Shown here: positions 45,980 to 57,545 of the stretch, in pieces
Layout: every line of letters begins with the position of its first letter
How positions within the stretch are numbered: the first letter of the stretch is position 1
From: Utricularia gibba
Lineage: Eukaryota; Streptophyta; Magnoliopsida; Lamiales; Lentibulariaceae
NCBI GenBank assembly: GCA_002189035.1
Contig: NEEC01000016.1
Location: 2,069,001-2,133,000 of the forward strand
Length of the DNA: 64,000 nt
Direction: 5' to 3'
Translations under genes and position numbers: made by a program
The notes under the pieces: model-generated
What the model was told of the DNA's origin: nothing
Database searches by the model: none
Seen by the model: only the letters and a program-made list of their open reading frames with translations

Positions 45980-46215
45980 GTACATCTTCAGAGTTCCTAT
46001 AGTACCTCTCAGCTCACGAATATCCTTCAAACAGCAACAACCTCCACCTTTCATAGGTGTTTTCGGCTCAATTGTTGCCCATTGAGTATATTTTCACAAT
46101 AAACACATCAACAAACTAAATACACGAAAGGAGACAATTTAGCACACTAAAAAACATTTAACCTACAAAACACACCTAAAAACACATAAAAACACAATAA
46201 AAAGCGGTGTTATCA
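45980..46215 (-). mobile_element. LTR fragment, family B
   Basis: The minus strand starts TGATAACACCGCTTTTTATT at 46215 and continues with the TTTATTGTGAAAATATACTC and CAATTGAGCC blocks shared with the copies at 41000 and 11201. It is truncated on the left. Confidence 0.6.
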
Positions 46216-46604
46216 CATATACAAAAGTAGTGAAAACTTCATAACACAATATAGCACAAGCAGGGAGGCGATTTTGAAAAATATGAAGAAATAGTGTACC
46301 TACCAATTTGCCCTTTACCTCTTGTTCAATGCCTAAGGGTTGAAGAGTTTCAGCATCTACACAATGCATTAGTTTTGGCCTTGCTCCAAAAATTGTGTCC
46401 AGTTTTTCCTTGTGGGCTCTGCTGCTGAGCCAAAGATACTCTGTGAAGATTTATGTATCTTCCTTACTAAAAAATGCATGCTCTTCTCTTGTCATTCTCC
46501 TGGAGCAGTCCTCCTGATCTCCCAATGGTGACGTTTCGGCCTGCAAAAATAGTGGATCTAGCAAGGGGATCGATCTTTTTCGCTTTACCCTTTTCCACTT
46601 TCCA

Positions 46605-47791
46605 CTATTTAGACTTTGCTTGCTTCTTCGTTGTTCCCATCTCCTTCTCTTCTCGAGGCCTTTTCTTCTGTTCTTTTATAGCCCTCTCTAGTTGCTCTCG
46701 ATGGGCAAAGGCATCCTCCTCTCTCACTGGCTCAGAAGTTACTTGGGTAGTCACATGATCCTTCTTTGCATTTTTCTTCTCGCCTACTTCGGCCGCTGCC
46801 TTTTTCTTGCTGGCTATGTTCTCCTCTTCCCACTGTCTGGCAGCAAGGTTTTCTGCTACTCTCTGCTTCTGCATGTTGTAAGTCCTATGGGTCACACACT
46901 ACTTGGCTCTACTTCTCTTGCTAGTCATATATCTCGCCGCAGTATTCCTTGGTAGAGCATTGCTCTGGGTGGCTTCTGGTGCATTTGGAGCGGATCTAGT
47001 AGCAAGGGCCATCGTTTTGGAAATAACCCTCTCCGTGGGTTCTGAAGTTTCCTTGCCCTCAAGGAAATAAGCATAAATGTAGTCTGGAGTTTGAGAGGGG
47101 CCAGGCGTGAAATGCTCCGATGGCGGAGGGGCAGCAGAAATAGTCACCACAGGTGGGGGTGAAGGAGTGCATCGATTCATGGGTGGGAACATGGTAAAAG
47201 GGTAGGGAGGGACCAAAGTGAGGGAGAAATTGAAAAAATCGTCCAAATCTGGTACCAAAAGGATGTTGAGTGTGGGAGTACGTTGGCATGGTGGCACAAC
47301 AACAGAAACAAAGGGTGGCTGTCATGCAAGGATGGGCAAAGAGGTGCTAGAGGCAAGGGTGTGAAGATGTTCCACGCTAGCAGCATTTCATGCATGGTAT
47401 CAGATTTGAGGGAAAGCTGAATAGTAAGCAGTACACCGGAGGGTGAAGTGAAAGGCACGGATGCCACCAGAACAGTTGGGTGGTCAAGGGTGGCCAGTAG
47501 TACGGTGGTGGAGTTAGAGGAAGGTGCGGTCTCCATGGTTGAGATGTGCAGTAGTTCTGGGAAAGGGGGAAAGAATGGGAGACGAAGAGGTGTAAATGGT
47601 AAACTAGCTGTTGGGAAAAGATTTCCCACCCTTTTTAAATTGAAGTCTCTATTCCTATGCACACTTAAAGAATAATAAAGAAAAATACAACTACACAAGA
47701 GAGGAACAGTTTCAAAGAAACCCAACAGATTGCAATGGCACATAAGACAAAATGCATAAAGAGAAATTGCAGAAAGGTAATACAAGTGCAT
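46605..47791 (-). pseudogene. Unknown ORF region downstream of Athila-like pol
   Basis: Frames 47297-46899 and 46895-46605 are one reading frame interrupted by a single TAG. It is Pro/Ala-rich, then highly charged (EKKNAKKDH, EQKKRPREEKEMG). Frame 47791-47177 overlaps it with a hydrophobic start and a Pro/Ser-rich body. Its position after integrase recalls the extra ORF of Athila elements, but no family signature is visible. Confidence 0.35.
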
Positions 47792-47877
47792 AAAGAAAAT
47801 ATAAGTAGTAAATACTAGTTACCTTCCAGCGAGGACCCTAGAATAAGTCTTAGGGTAACACTTAAGTGCAAGGCCAC

Positions 47878-48690
47878 TTAAAGAGGAATTTCTGTGAATT
47901 CCACGGCATCCACAAGGCGTCCAACTTCATTAGCCATCAATTCATGAAAAGCTTTCAACCGATGACCATTCATAGTGAATGAACTATGCATGTCTCTATC
48001 AAACAACTCAATGGAACTATTAGAATTCACACTTTTAATCACAAAAGGTCCCTCCCAACAAGATTTCAATTTACCTAGGTGAAGTTTGAGTTTTGACTGA
48101 AATAACAATACATTTTGGCCAGGCTCAAAGTGCTTTCACAAGATTTGACGATCATGGAATTACTTTTTGCGTTCCTTGAAGATCTTAGAATTCATGTAGG
48201 CCTCGTGTCTTAATTCATCAAGCTTTGAAAGTTGGAGCTTTCTCAAATAACCACTACCTTGAATCTCCAAGTTCACTCGCTAGATCGCCCATCTGGCCTT
48301 TTGCTCTAGTTCAATGGGCAAATGACAATGTTAACCATATACAAGGCAAAAAGGAGACATACCAATTGGGTTTTTGAAGGATGTGCGAATTGCTCACTAA
48401 GAATCATTAAGTTTGGAGCTCCAGTCCTTGCGAGAGGAAGTTATAGTCTTTTTTAGAATTTGCTAGATTTCCCGATTAGAAAACTCTTCCTGCCCATTGA
48501 TCTAAGGGTAGTAAGTGTTAGATGGTTTGTACCAGACTCCATAGCTTTTCAACAATCTCTTCATAGCGTTGTTAAAGAAATGGTTTCCATGATCAGCCAT
48601 TGCTCTCTTGATATTTAAGTCACCAATTTTGCAAGGAATAAAAAAAGTTCCAGGGTTCGTGTGGGTTTTCAGACACTTTTCCATAGTACT
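47878..48690 (-). pseudogene. Athila-like pol remnant: protease joined to integrase
   Basis: The minus strand starts with NPGTFFIPCKIGDLNIKRAM (protease) and passes within a few codons to HFFNNAMKRLLKSYGVWYKP (integrase core, [DG]xxFxNxxxxxLLKxYGV...). It then runs through KDWSSKLND and ends with VLLFQSKLKLHLGKL-type sequence, KSCWEGPFVIKSVN and NGHRLKAFHE. RT and RNase H are missing. Stops and frameshifts are present. Confidence 0.72.
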
Positions 48691-48819
48691 TAGGCAGAAA
48701 ATTAATCATAGCAAGCTTCAATTCGTTGGCTATGTCATCAGAAAACCTGATGCAAAAACCCATGTACTGCCATACGGTCAACTGCGTCAAGCTCATTCAG
48801 GGTCTTCTCCTATTCTGCC

Positions 48820-49122
48820 ATGATAAAATCAACCTTAGTTGTAGTAGAAAGTCTTTTCAACCTTGCTGCTTCTCTCACTCTTGTGCTGTTCTTACTTGAT
48901 GAGCCCCAGGAAAATGATGAAGAGTATTTAAAGAATGATGAGAATGTTCCACAAGTGAACAATTTGGAGAGTAAGATCATTCCACCAGGACCAATGACAA
49001 GGAGAAAGAGCAAGATGATTGAAGATACACTCAAACCTTTACTCAACACTATTGGAAGCAAACTTGGGCTCAAGGATTTACCATCAAATGAGTTCAACTA
49101 CTTGAAGCTGAATCTACCGTAG
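48820..49122 (+). pseudogene. Gypsy gag-like fragment
   Basis: The 100-codon frame contains IPPGPMTRRKSKMIEDTLK, like the GP[MI]TRSRAK motif near the N-terminus of some plant gypsy polyproteins. Upstream it is Asp/Glu-rich. It is on the strand opposite to the surrounding Athila-like element, so it probably is a separate piece. Confidence 0.4.
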
Positions 49123-49596
49123 AGCCCAAAACATGTTCTCAACTTTGATGTGTGCTATTGGACTTGTTAGGCTTTCCTTTCTATGTAGTTTGGGCTTAGT
49201 AATGTTAGAGCCCACTTCTAGACTATAAGAACTCTAGAGATGTACTCCTTGAGGACCTTTTAGTTCATTTCATGTATCTTGTGAGGAATTTCCTCTTCTT
49301 TAAGTGTTTGAACACTCTTGACTTATCAAGCTTTTAGCTTGTGGTGTCCTAGTATTATCACTTTCAATTGCTTCTCCTTATGAAGTGTGGCTCCTAACTC
49401 CCTTTCTTTCAAAGTCTGGTTGCAAGAGATTCATCTCTTGAGGGTAGACATGGATGGGTTCCTTTCTAAGTTTCAAAATCACCTCTTGTTCAAAATCACC
49501 TCTTGTACATCAGTTGATTTTTGTATAGATAACAAGATTACCTGTACCAAAAGAACGCAAATGCATCAACTGAATCACAACAATTGAACACCGTTC

Positions 49597-49613
49597 CTCG
49601 GCAACAGCGCCAA
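49597..49613 (-). other. tRNA-Asp-type primer-binding site
   Basis: The minus strand reads TTGGCGCTGTTGCCGAGGA right after the LTR end, close to TGGCGCCGTTGCCGGGGA of Athila-type elements. This identifies the family A LTRs as Athila-like. Confidence 0.75.
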
Positions 49614-49615
49614 TT

Positions 49616-50759
49616 TCATAAACGAAAAAATTTGCAATGTCATTAAAATAAAAATTCTTTTATCAAATAAAATTTATAAATCTAATACATATTCAAGCAT
49701 AATACAATTATGAGTACAGTGATTAGGATCGAACACGAAGAGTAGGTGTTTGTTATGTGATTATCAATGCATTTAGTAGATGTCACCATTAAGAGATTTA
49801 GTCTGGGCTAGGATTAAAAAGTTACTACGGCATGTAGAAAGGCAGTAAACATGTAAAAACGGAACTCTATGGTGATGCCTTGGGACTCTAAGGGGATGCA
49901 TGCTTATCTCTAAAACACTCTCACCTAAACCCCAAATCAAACATCTAACAAACAAAGTCTAGGTCTACCCTAACTCTTGTTTTCCCCCTAATCTTTGGTC
50001 TACCTCTAATTAGGGTTGTTACGATGAGTTTCACTACTTCCTCCTCATAAATCTATCCTAGTTTTTTAAGGAAGTTGTGTGATTTATGGTTAACAAGGTC
50101 TAAGGATTGCTCCCTCTTTTGTCCTAAGACACCCCCAAGTGCTTAGCCACTCATGAAACTAAAACACAAAGCATCATCCACATTGTACTCATATCATAGT
50201 TTGATAACCAGAAAGTAAACAAGTACAAAATGTAAAAAGTTTAGGTAGAAAGCTAAAACTATCACAGGCTACTCCTAGCTAGGAGTAATATCCTTTAAAA
50301 ACAAAAGGCAGTCTTCAAGCATGAGCTTCATCCCTCAGTTTCCTTCTTCATTTTTGCTCCTATAGGTTCTTGCAAGTTTTCACCCCTCTAGTGTGTGTCT
50401 CGTTCTCCAATGGGGAGATCTTTGTTTTCTCTCTCCATCTGGTTTCCTTTTGTGTCCAAAATCTTCCTTTTTCCTCTCCTTGGATTTTATCTCCTTTTCA
50501 AACTTTGGCCTCATCTTCTGCCATTGCAATGTTCATATCCGACTCCTTGTGATTTGGGTTGCTAACATACGCAGTATTGCTTAAGAGAACTATTAGAACT
50601 AAGGTTGGGACTAAATTATAGATTTAGTCCCAACTAGGAATAAAAGATGCAACTGTAGCACTAATCACAAAAACACATAAATACATAATAAAACTTGAGC
50701 TTTGTAGCAAAATATGAGTCGTTTTCTTGCACTTAAATACTCAAAAATATGTGTTATTA
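49616..50759 (-). mobile_element. 5' LTR, family A, of an Athila-like element
   Basis: 1144 bp, minus strand, from TAATAACACATATTTTTGAG to ...TCGTTTATGA. A PBS follows at 49613. Related solo copies lie at 10124-11081 and 19135-20287. Upstream flank is the integrase of a Tat-like element, into which it appears to have inserted. Confidence 0.75.
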
Positions 50760-50789
50760 GTATATATATTCTTGACTCAGTGATATGAC

Positions 50790-51735
50790 CATAAAATACT
50801 CGCCAAAATCTTCAAGTTTAGTTTTCAGTCCTTGACTGAGCATCCCATCCGTAACTTCTGTAAGATCATTACTCAACGGATGATATACTGAGGTGAAATT
50901 ATGTTTTATGGAATACCTATCTAAGAAAGCACCATCGTGCCCCCTGCCAATTAGGTTCCGTTGTCTGTTACCAACTCAAGGGGTATTCCAAACCAGATAA
51001 GAACGTTCCTCCATAAAAAATGGATAACAGTTTATTTTGATATTATGGCCACAACTTCTGCCTCTACCCATTTGGAAAAGTATTCAATTGCATGAACACG
51101 AACTTCCTTTGGCTGGAAGTCTGAGGGAAGGGTCCCATAATGTCTATTCATCAATGGTCAAATGGGCATGATAGTGGTAGGATTGTGAGGTCATTGACCA
51201 GTTTTCTGGGTTCGCTTGCATGATATTGGCAGGCTTTTCACTTCTTTATCAAGTCCATAATATCACGCTTCATGGTTGGCCACAAATATCCACTCCTCAA
51301 TGTCTTTCTGCATAGGGATCGTATGCCGATATGGCTACCGTACTCTTCTTCATGCAAATCGGCAATAGGCCCCTGAGATTGCTCCCTTCCAATACATCAT
51401 AACAAGGGCCCACAAAAAGCTTTTTCTAGAGAACTCCCTCGAGCATCAAATATCTTCATGCTCTAATTCCCATTTTTCGAGCCTTTAGCCTATCGGTTGG
51501 CTTTTCCCCCATTTGTAGGAACTGAATATATAGTTCCATCCAATCCTCATAAGGGCTCAGCTGGGAGAGATATCATTCACGGGTTGATGATAGATGTGAT
51601 TTACCACTTGTAGAGTTATTGAAGGTTGGTCTTGTAACCGAATTACCACACTTCCTTCTCTCAGATCATGAAACCCTCCCACAAACCAAGCCAGGCTATC
51701 TACCGATATGTTCCTTTCGTGAGCTATGTGTGATA
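50790..51735 (-). pseudogene. Tat-like gypsy fragment: end of second RNase H and integrase
   Basis: Minus-strand frames: WFVGGFHDLREGSVVIRLQD, the zinc-binding CKACQYHA region, then AIEYFSKWVEAE and WRNVLIWFGIPLELVTDNGT of the integrase core. Multiple stops. It is cut at about 50790 by the family A LTR. Confidence 0.72.
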
Positions 51736-51779
51736 ACGTGAACTCTCTACCAATATGTTCCTTTCATGGCATAACATAA

Positions 51780-52050
51780 CATAAGCAGCAAATTGTTCAC
51801 GTAAGAAAACTAGAAGTAGTCTCAGCTAGAAACAGTGTTCTTCAAGAGTAGAAGAAATCTTGAAAGGAGAGCTTGCATCATGGTTTCATCTTCTTTGTAC
51901 TTCATGGTTCTGCTACTCCCTTCTACCAGATCTCCCTCCCAGAATTGTTTTTCGTGTTCTTTAATGGGGATATATTTTTTCTTTCCTCGAAACGTACCCA
52001 CTGAACTTTTGTTGCATTTTGAAGTGTTGCACTGTGCCTCGATTCTAATG
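51780..52050 (-). mobile_element. Fragment of a family A-like LTR
   Basis: Sequence from the block with AGAAGAAATCTTGAAAGG through TTTTGTTGCATTTTG parallels the middle of the copy at 19850-19960. No ends are visible. Confidence 0.4.
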
Positions 52051-52703
52051 TTGGAACAATATGTATTCTTGCAGCTTCTTGCCACTGGCTCTGTGGACAA
52101 TACGGTTTGTACCTGATATTTGTAGCTCTGTTTGCATAGGTTAAATTATGGAATTTTTCAAATCAGCCATCATGTGTTGCATCCAAAAATCCAAAAACTG
52201 TATGTTTCTGATGCCTCCCCTCCCCTCCCCTCCGGATGTTATTCCAAAGAAAAAGGGATGTGGTAGCACTGATCAAGAAGATGTTTATGTATGTTTTCAT
52301 GGCGCTGTATTTTCCATTTTGTTCTCAGAAGATAGTCCTTTTAGTTTGGCAATTGCGGGATCCAGATGCAAGCTGAAGGTTGGTGCAATTTGCTTGTGCA
52401 CCAGGACCAGAATCCTTCTTTCGTCCTCTCCTATGCTTACTACTAACATAGAGTATCTGGTTTTGAATGTCTGGAACTTGTTAGATTATGGCGAGATATG
52501 CAGAAGGTATGAAGGGGGACTTCGGCCCACAAATCTCCTGGGATAATCAGGCTGCCCCTCTAGCCGCTCCATTTTCTTCTTGTTTTTGTTTTGATGCCCT
52601 CGCCACCAAACACTAGGAATATGCAAGTCTAATTGTCACTTCAATTTGAGTCAGGAGTAGTCAGCCAAAGCTCTGTCCTATACAGAGGAAACAAGGTAGA
52701 ACC

Positions 52704-53733
52704 TCATATCCTCACTAGATTGTCATACCATTGCAAGGGTCTATAGCAGTTGATATTTACTCTATGAAAGCACCTCACGCTGAAGCTATAATCCCATAGA
52801 CCATAAGCCCTCAAATGCTTGCAGGAAATGAGAATTATATCCCTTGTACAATACAGGGGTGTTATGTAGGGAAGAACATACTGACCACACAGATTTTCAG
52901 TGAAGAGAAGCCTAGTAGTTGCTATCCATCTTCCTCCTCCACTAAGGTACCTGATAACAACCCTCTGACTATCACTCTTCATTACGAACAAGTATAACTT
53001 GTTTCCTAGAGCTCCTATTAGTGACTTCTGGTATCCAAAACTGTCATCTACCAATGATGGATAGTTGATGAATTCACATACTTCAGTCGTCAAATCAAAT
53101 GCAAGAATATGTTGCCTGAGATCTGTAATCCTTCTCTCCCAATACAGCTTCCCCTTCAGCAGCCTGCCACCTCTAATCTGAAATTGTGCATTCTCAAGGG
53201 GTAGACCTACATGTCTCCATGCATCAGAATTCAAGCTATAAACCATCAACTCATCAGAAAAAGAATTCCTGCACAGTATAAGCTATAAATCCAGCAGCTA
53301 CATGAGTTGTGGCATCCTCTACGGGCTGCACCACCATCCTTACATGTCTGGTAGCAGGATTCCAAAGCCAAAACTGGCATCTTCTTCTAGATATGATGCA
53401 CAAAATTCCATGACAGGCACCGATAACCTCCCTGACAGAGGGGATTTCAGCAGGAATAGGAATCGCAATACGATCAGACATCCTTAAGGCTACAAAAGAT
53501 GCCCTTAAAATTGCAGGCATATAAGAAGTTTCACGTAAGGAATGACCAACAAGTAGTAGCATTGGAGCTCCATGTCTTTGGTGTATCATGTGGTGTCGAA
53601 TAAAGTCAAGGCTGTTAATTATGCTCTTCCAGCGATGTGACAAACTCCTGCATCTGAGAATAGTTTTTACCGGGAGCCCTAGTAACACTTTCATGATGAT
53701 ATCATCAGGCACATCCGCTGAAACTTCCATCAT
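52704..53733 (-). CDS. F-box protein gene with a one-base frameshift
   Basis: The start ATG is at 53733 (MMEVSADVPDDIIMKVLLGL). An acceptor-like TTGTTTGCAG lies just upstream, suggesting a 5'-UTR intron. The F-box spans about residues 7-50 (VPDDIIMKVLLGLPVKTILR, then CRSLSHRWKSIINSLDFI). A WLWNPATRHVRM segment follows, and then the C-terminal region continues in another frame (DELMVYSLNSDAWRHVGLPL ... YDNLVRI). The frames join at a T5 run (53258-53262 in plus coordinates): with one T fewer the product would be about 342 aa, normal for plant F-box proteins with kelch/FBA-like tails. F-box proteins choose substrates for SCF ubiquitin ligases. It is either a recent pseudogene, an allele, or a base-calling error. 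Confidence 0.85.
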
Positions 53734-53766
53734 GTAAGAGATTCCACACCTGCAAACAAGAGGCAA

Positions 53767-54289
53767 TAAACAATCAAATGTTCTGAATAAAAACTTCTTA
53801 GCTGCTTAAATGAGTTGAAGATTGCCTTCAAACCCCCCAATTGCAACACCAAAATGCCTGACCTTAGTTGCTAGCTCGCAAGTGCTTACTGGTTTGCATG
53901 GTCTAGCACTAGAAATATAACAAGAAACAGACAAGGATAATGGACGTAACACGAGAATGAACTATGAAATCAAGTTAAAACACATCAAGGGGTTCAACTA
54001 CACATAATAGAATGTGATGATGCAATAGGAATGATCACGATGCAATATAAGTGTTACGAAGTGAGTTGGTTGACTTCCGTTTCTTCAAAACGAACTGGTT
54101 TATTTGGGGGCGGTGGCGCGGATTTCGTATTTCTTGTGGATATAATATTATATAAAATAGAATCACAATTTTCATAGTTTAAAATTTTCAAAAACATTTT
54201 TTTACTATACCTTCAAATTTTGAGAGAATTTTTATGAAATATTAAAAACAGAATTTTTAAAATTGTGACAATCACAATTTTCATAATTT
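53767..54289. promoter_or_regulatory. Upstream region of the F-box gene
   Basis: No TATA box can be assigned with confidence. Contains an AT-rich part from 54140 with repeated AAAATT/ATTTTC motifs, possibly the edge of the following repeat structure. Confidence 0.3.
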
Positions 54290-55594
54290 AAAATTGTCGA
54301 GCGCTGTAGGGTTTTTTCTACAAAAAAAATTTATCCATTCGATCAAAATGCACCGTAAATCTCGAAAGCCATAATATTTATTCCACGAATTTCAGATGTA
54401 TTATTTAATACATTTGAGCTACAGCGTAATGATCTAGCGCTATAGTCATGTTATCCTATTTACAGAAATTTATTATATTGCATGTGTCAGAAATTTTTTT
54501 TTTCAAAATACTTGTACTTTGACCACATCTTTTATTCTTATTTTTAATCAAACATTTTATCACCAAAAAGGCTTTCAAAAATCTTATTATTCAATTTCAT
54601 ATAACAACTAAGATTCGATTGATGAGTCATAAAAATTGAAAATAAAAAAAAAAACACGCACTCAAGCCAAATAACACGCAAGGATTGACGGATACCAAAA
54701 ATTCCAAATAAAATAAAATATGCACTCACTTCAAATAACAACTACAGATCCAAATAATACAAATTAAATATACCACAAAATCATTCTCGATCCGAATAAC
54801 ACGGCGTCCCTCTCACAATCCCACAGGAGGTACTTTAACGTCAACTATATATGCTTCAAAACTAAAATTCTCAATACCAATGGTACTTCAAAAATAAATT
54901 TTTATTTAAAGAAAGTATTGTATTTATTTAACATCAAGTATTATATAAATCAAATAAAAAAATCATTTTTAACACTTTTCTGAGCACAGGAAGAGTTTGG
55001 GGAGCAGGTAAATTGCGCTCGCTCCTCATGCACCTGTTGGATCGAATGCATTAAATAATACACGCATAAACTAGCTACGCTCTTTGAGTTATATAATACT
55101 TAAATTATTTAATGCATTCTATCTAACAGGTGCGTGAGGATCGATCGCAATTTACCGCTTCCCCAAACCCTTCCAAAGGCGATCATGTGCCCAGAAAAGT
55201 ATTAGAAATGATTTTTTTATTTGAGTTATATAATACTTGATGTTAAATAAATACAATACTCTCTTTGAATAAAAAATTATTTTTGAAATACAATTGGTAT
55301 TCAAAATATTAGTTTTGAAACATATATGGTTGACTTTATAAATAATGTTGAGTAGAGGGGTGATATAACGTTTTCCCAAAAATTAGTTCGTAAAGTACCT
55401 CCTATTGCATTGTGAGGATAAAAACCGTCGTTATTTAACTCATATAGTACACGCACAAGCTACGCTCGTGGGGTGCAAAAGAAAACATACGGGCGTGCGT
55501 TAGCCACAAGCCGCGCCGGTATGCGATTTCTAAGAGGCACCAATAAATCACATACGGGCATGAGTTGGGCTAATCAACGCCCCTGTCTGACCAT
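54290..55594. repeat. Unclassified repeat R: direct copy, inverted copy and edge block
   Basis: Copy 1 (+, 54605-55060) and copy 2 (-, about 55104-55420) face each other around a roughly 43-bp centre, forming a large imperfect palindrome. Shared phrases include ACATCAAGTATTATATAA, AAAAATCATTT and GCAGGTAAATTGCG. A third copy (+) is at 56890-57420. The edge block at 54290-54380 (GTCGAGCGCTGTAGGG) recurs inverted at 57430-57545. After copy 2, GCGTTAGCCACAAGCCGCGC (about 55507) recurs near 58150. Confidence 0.7.
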
Positions 55595-56783
55595 TGTAAC
55601 ACCCCCGACCCAGGCCTCAGAACAGTAGCTTGGATGTGGTCACAGTAAGGGTCAAGAGACTGACCTTAAAAAAAGGTGAGGGCACTAGTGAACCAGCCCT
55701 TAGGTGTTCGGGTAGGCCCGACGGGCTTAGGATGGACCCGATAGGGTCAGTGGCGAGTATAAGTAGAGGGACTAGAACCCTGGGTTGAGGGGAACCAGCT
55801 AAGGGAGACGGCAGCCACAGGAGGAGGACGGAAACCGCTCAAAGTTAAGGGCTTTATGGTAGAATGGTGCAGGGAGACAGATTGGTGAAAAGCTAACTTC
55901 GTGTGTGGAGATATGGTTCTTGATCCTTAAGTCCTCGCTGCGTGATCGAGGCACCTCGCTGTGTGATCTAGGCACCTCGCTGTGTGATCGAGGTATGATG
56001 AGCTACTGCGGGATTGGGGAGTGCACCCCAATGGCAACGCGGCGTGACCGCGGGTGGTGATGCCACACGAGCAATAAGCGGGGCCATCGAACTACGGTCA
56101 TGGCGGCAACACTGAGCGCTTGTGCTCAGTGGGAGAGGTGCCAAACAAGTAGGACTCTGTGTGGATAGGTATTCGGACTGATTACGAGAATAACGGAGAT
56201 GCCTCGCGGGGCAGTGTGTGGGAACAGTAGCGAGGCTTGTGGGGATGGGGAACTTCGTGAATATGTGTAGCTTAGGCTTGGGGAGGGAGCCGTGTGGCAT
56301 AGGACTGACTTCCCTTACTCTTTCCTGTGTAGGTGGCATGGCTGATGGCGAGGTGGGTGCGGCTGAGGCGGATGTGGAGTGAGGCGTGATCGCTAGGATG
56401 CGTGGTGGATGTTTGTGTGGCGAGGCTTGCTGTCTCATTTCTTTCTTCGTGACTTAGCTCTATTTCCTTGATGGTATGTGCACATTTTTCCTTTATGTTG
56501 TGGCGTCGTGCGCCTAGGCTTGCCGCCTGGTGTGGAACCTTGATTTCCCTGGTGGCTTAATAAAAATCTCTATTTCGTTATTTGAGGTGTGCAGTGAGTC
56601 ATAGCAAGAGGATCTGGCGAGGGATGCCGCCAAGGATCGCCAGGTGCCAGGAATGGCGGTGAGGCAAGAAATGCACCCTCAATCACGTTCCTAACCCACC
56701 CCATGATGATTGGGACACCAAAGCTGAGTGATAGGTGTCAGTAATGTCCTTAGCGTCTAGGGTGCAGGTCGCGAGTCATTACA
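55595..56783 (+). mobile_element. Chromovirus-type solo LTR
   Basis: Starts TGTAACACCCCCGACCC and ends GCAGGTCGCGAGTCATTACA; 1189 bp. The LTR at 58189-59370 is the same family in the other orientation. Flanks share CCAT(T): ACCAT before and CCATT after. The 156-codon minus-strand frame at 55968-56438 lies inside and is not a gene. Confidence 0.8.
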
Positions 56784-57545
56784 CCATTAGCAGATTCCAC
56801 ACGGGCGTGGGTTAACCAGAAGCAAAGTCCGTAGGGGATTCCCAAATTCCTCTGGTGCGGGAATAGTGTTCAGAGCTAATATGCACAGAATCCCTATAAC
56901 AATTAAGCATCGATTGACGAGTCATACAAATTTAAAATAAAAAAAACACGCACTCGAGCCAAATAACGTGCAAGGATGGACAGGTAATAAAAATTTTAAA
57001 TAAAATAAAATATGCTTTCGCTTCAAATAACAATTAAGAATCCAAATAATACAAAATAAAATAAAACAAAATACTCTATCGATCCAAATAACACGTGATT
57101 TAGAACGGTGTACATCTCACAATGCGACCGGGGGTACTTTACGAACTAATTTTTGGGAAAACGGAATATCACCCATCTACCCCACATTATTAATAACGTT
57201 AACTATATATGTTTCAAAATTAATATTTTTAATACCCATTGTATTTCAAAAATAATTTTTTATTCAAAGAAAATATTGTATTTGTTTAACTTCAAGTATT
57301 ATATGGATCAAATAAATAAAATCATTTCTAACATATTTCTGGGCATAAGATAGCCTTTGGAAGAGTTTGGGAAGCAGGTAAATTGCGCTCAATCCTAACG
57401 CACCTGCTAGATCGAATTTAATACTTCCGAAATTCCTGAAATAAATATTATAGCCTTCGATATTTACGGTGCATTTAGATGGAATGGATAAATTGCGTGG
57501 TAGAGTAATGGGGACAAAAAAACTCCACAGCGCTCGATCCTCCTT
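56784..57545. repeat. Repeat R continued: third copy and inverted edge block
   Basis: Sequence 56890-57420 is a direct copy of 54605-55060. Then GGTGCATTTAGATGGAATGG and CCACAGCGCTCGA (57450-57545) repeat, inverted, the block at 54290-54380. The solo LTR above splits the structure. Confidence 0.65.

Noticed and set aside
47177-47791. 204-codon minus-strand frame as a membrane protein gene
   Set aside because: Hydrophobic start but low-complexity Pro/Ser/Leu body that overlaps the other frame of a retroelement region; kept only as part of an unknown ORF region.
49479-49508. Duplicate AAAATCACCTCTTGT
   Set aside because: A two-copy 15-17 bp tandem with no context; simple slippage explains it.
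52148-52546. 132-codon plus-strand frame
   Set aside because: Antisense to the 3' flank of the F-box gene; no similarity recognised and Cys/Ser-rich chance composition.
55968-56438. 156-codon minus-strand frame, Pro/Ala/Ser-rich
   Set aside because: Inside a chromovirus LTR; the homologous LTR at 58.2-59.4 kb breaks the frame.
55152-57353. Two similar ORFs (55152-55379 minus, 57153-57353 plus) as a gene family
   Set aside because: They are the two orientations of repeat R, AT-rich with no codon-level constraint visible.
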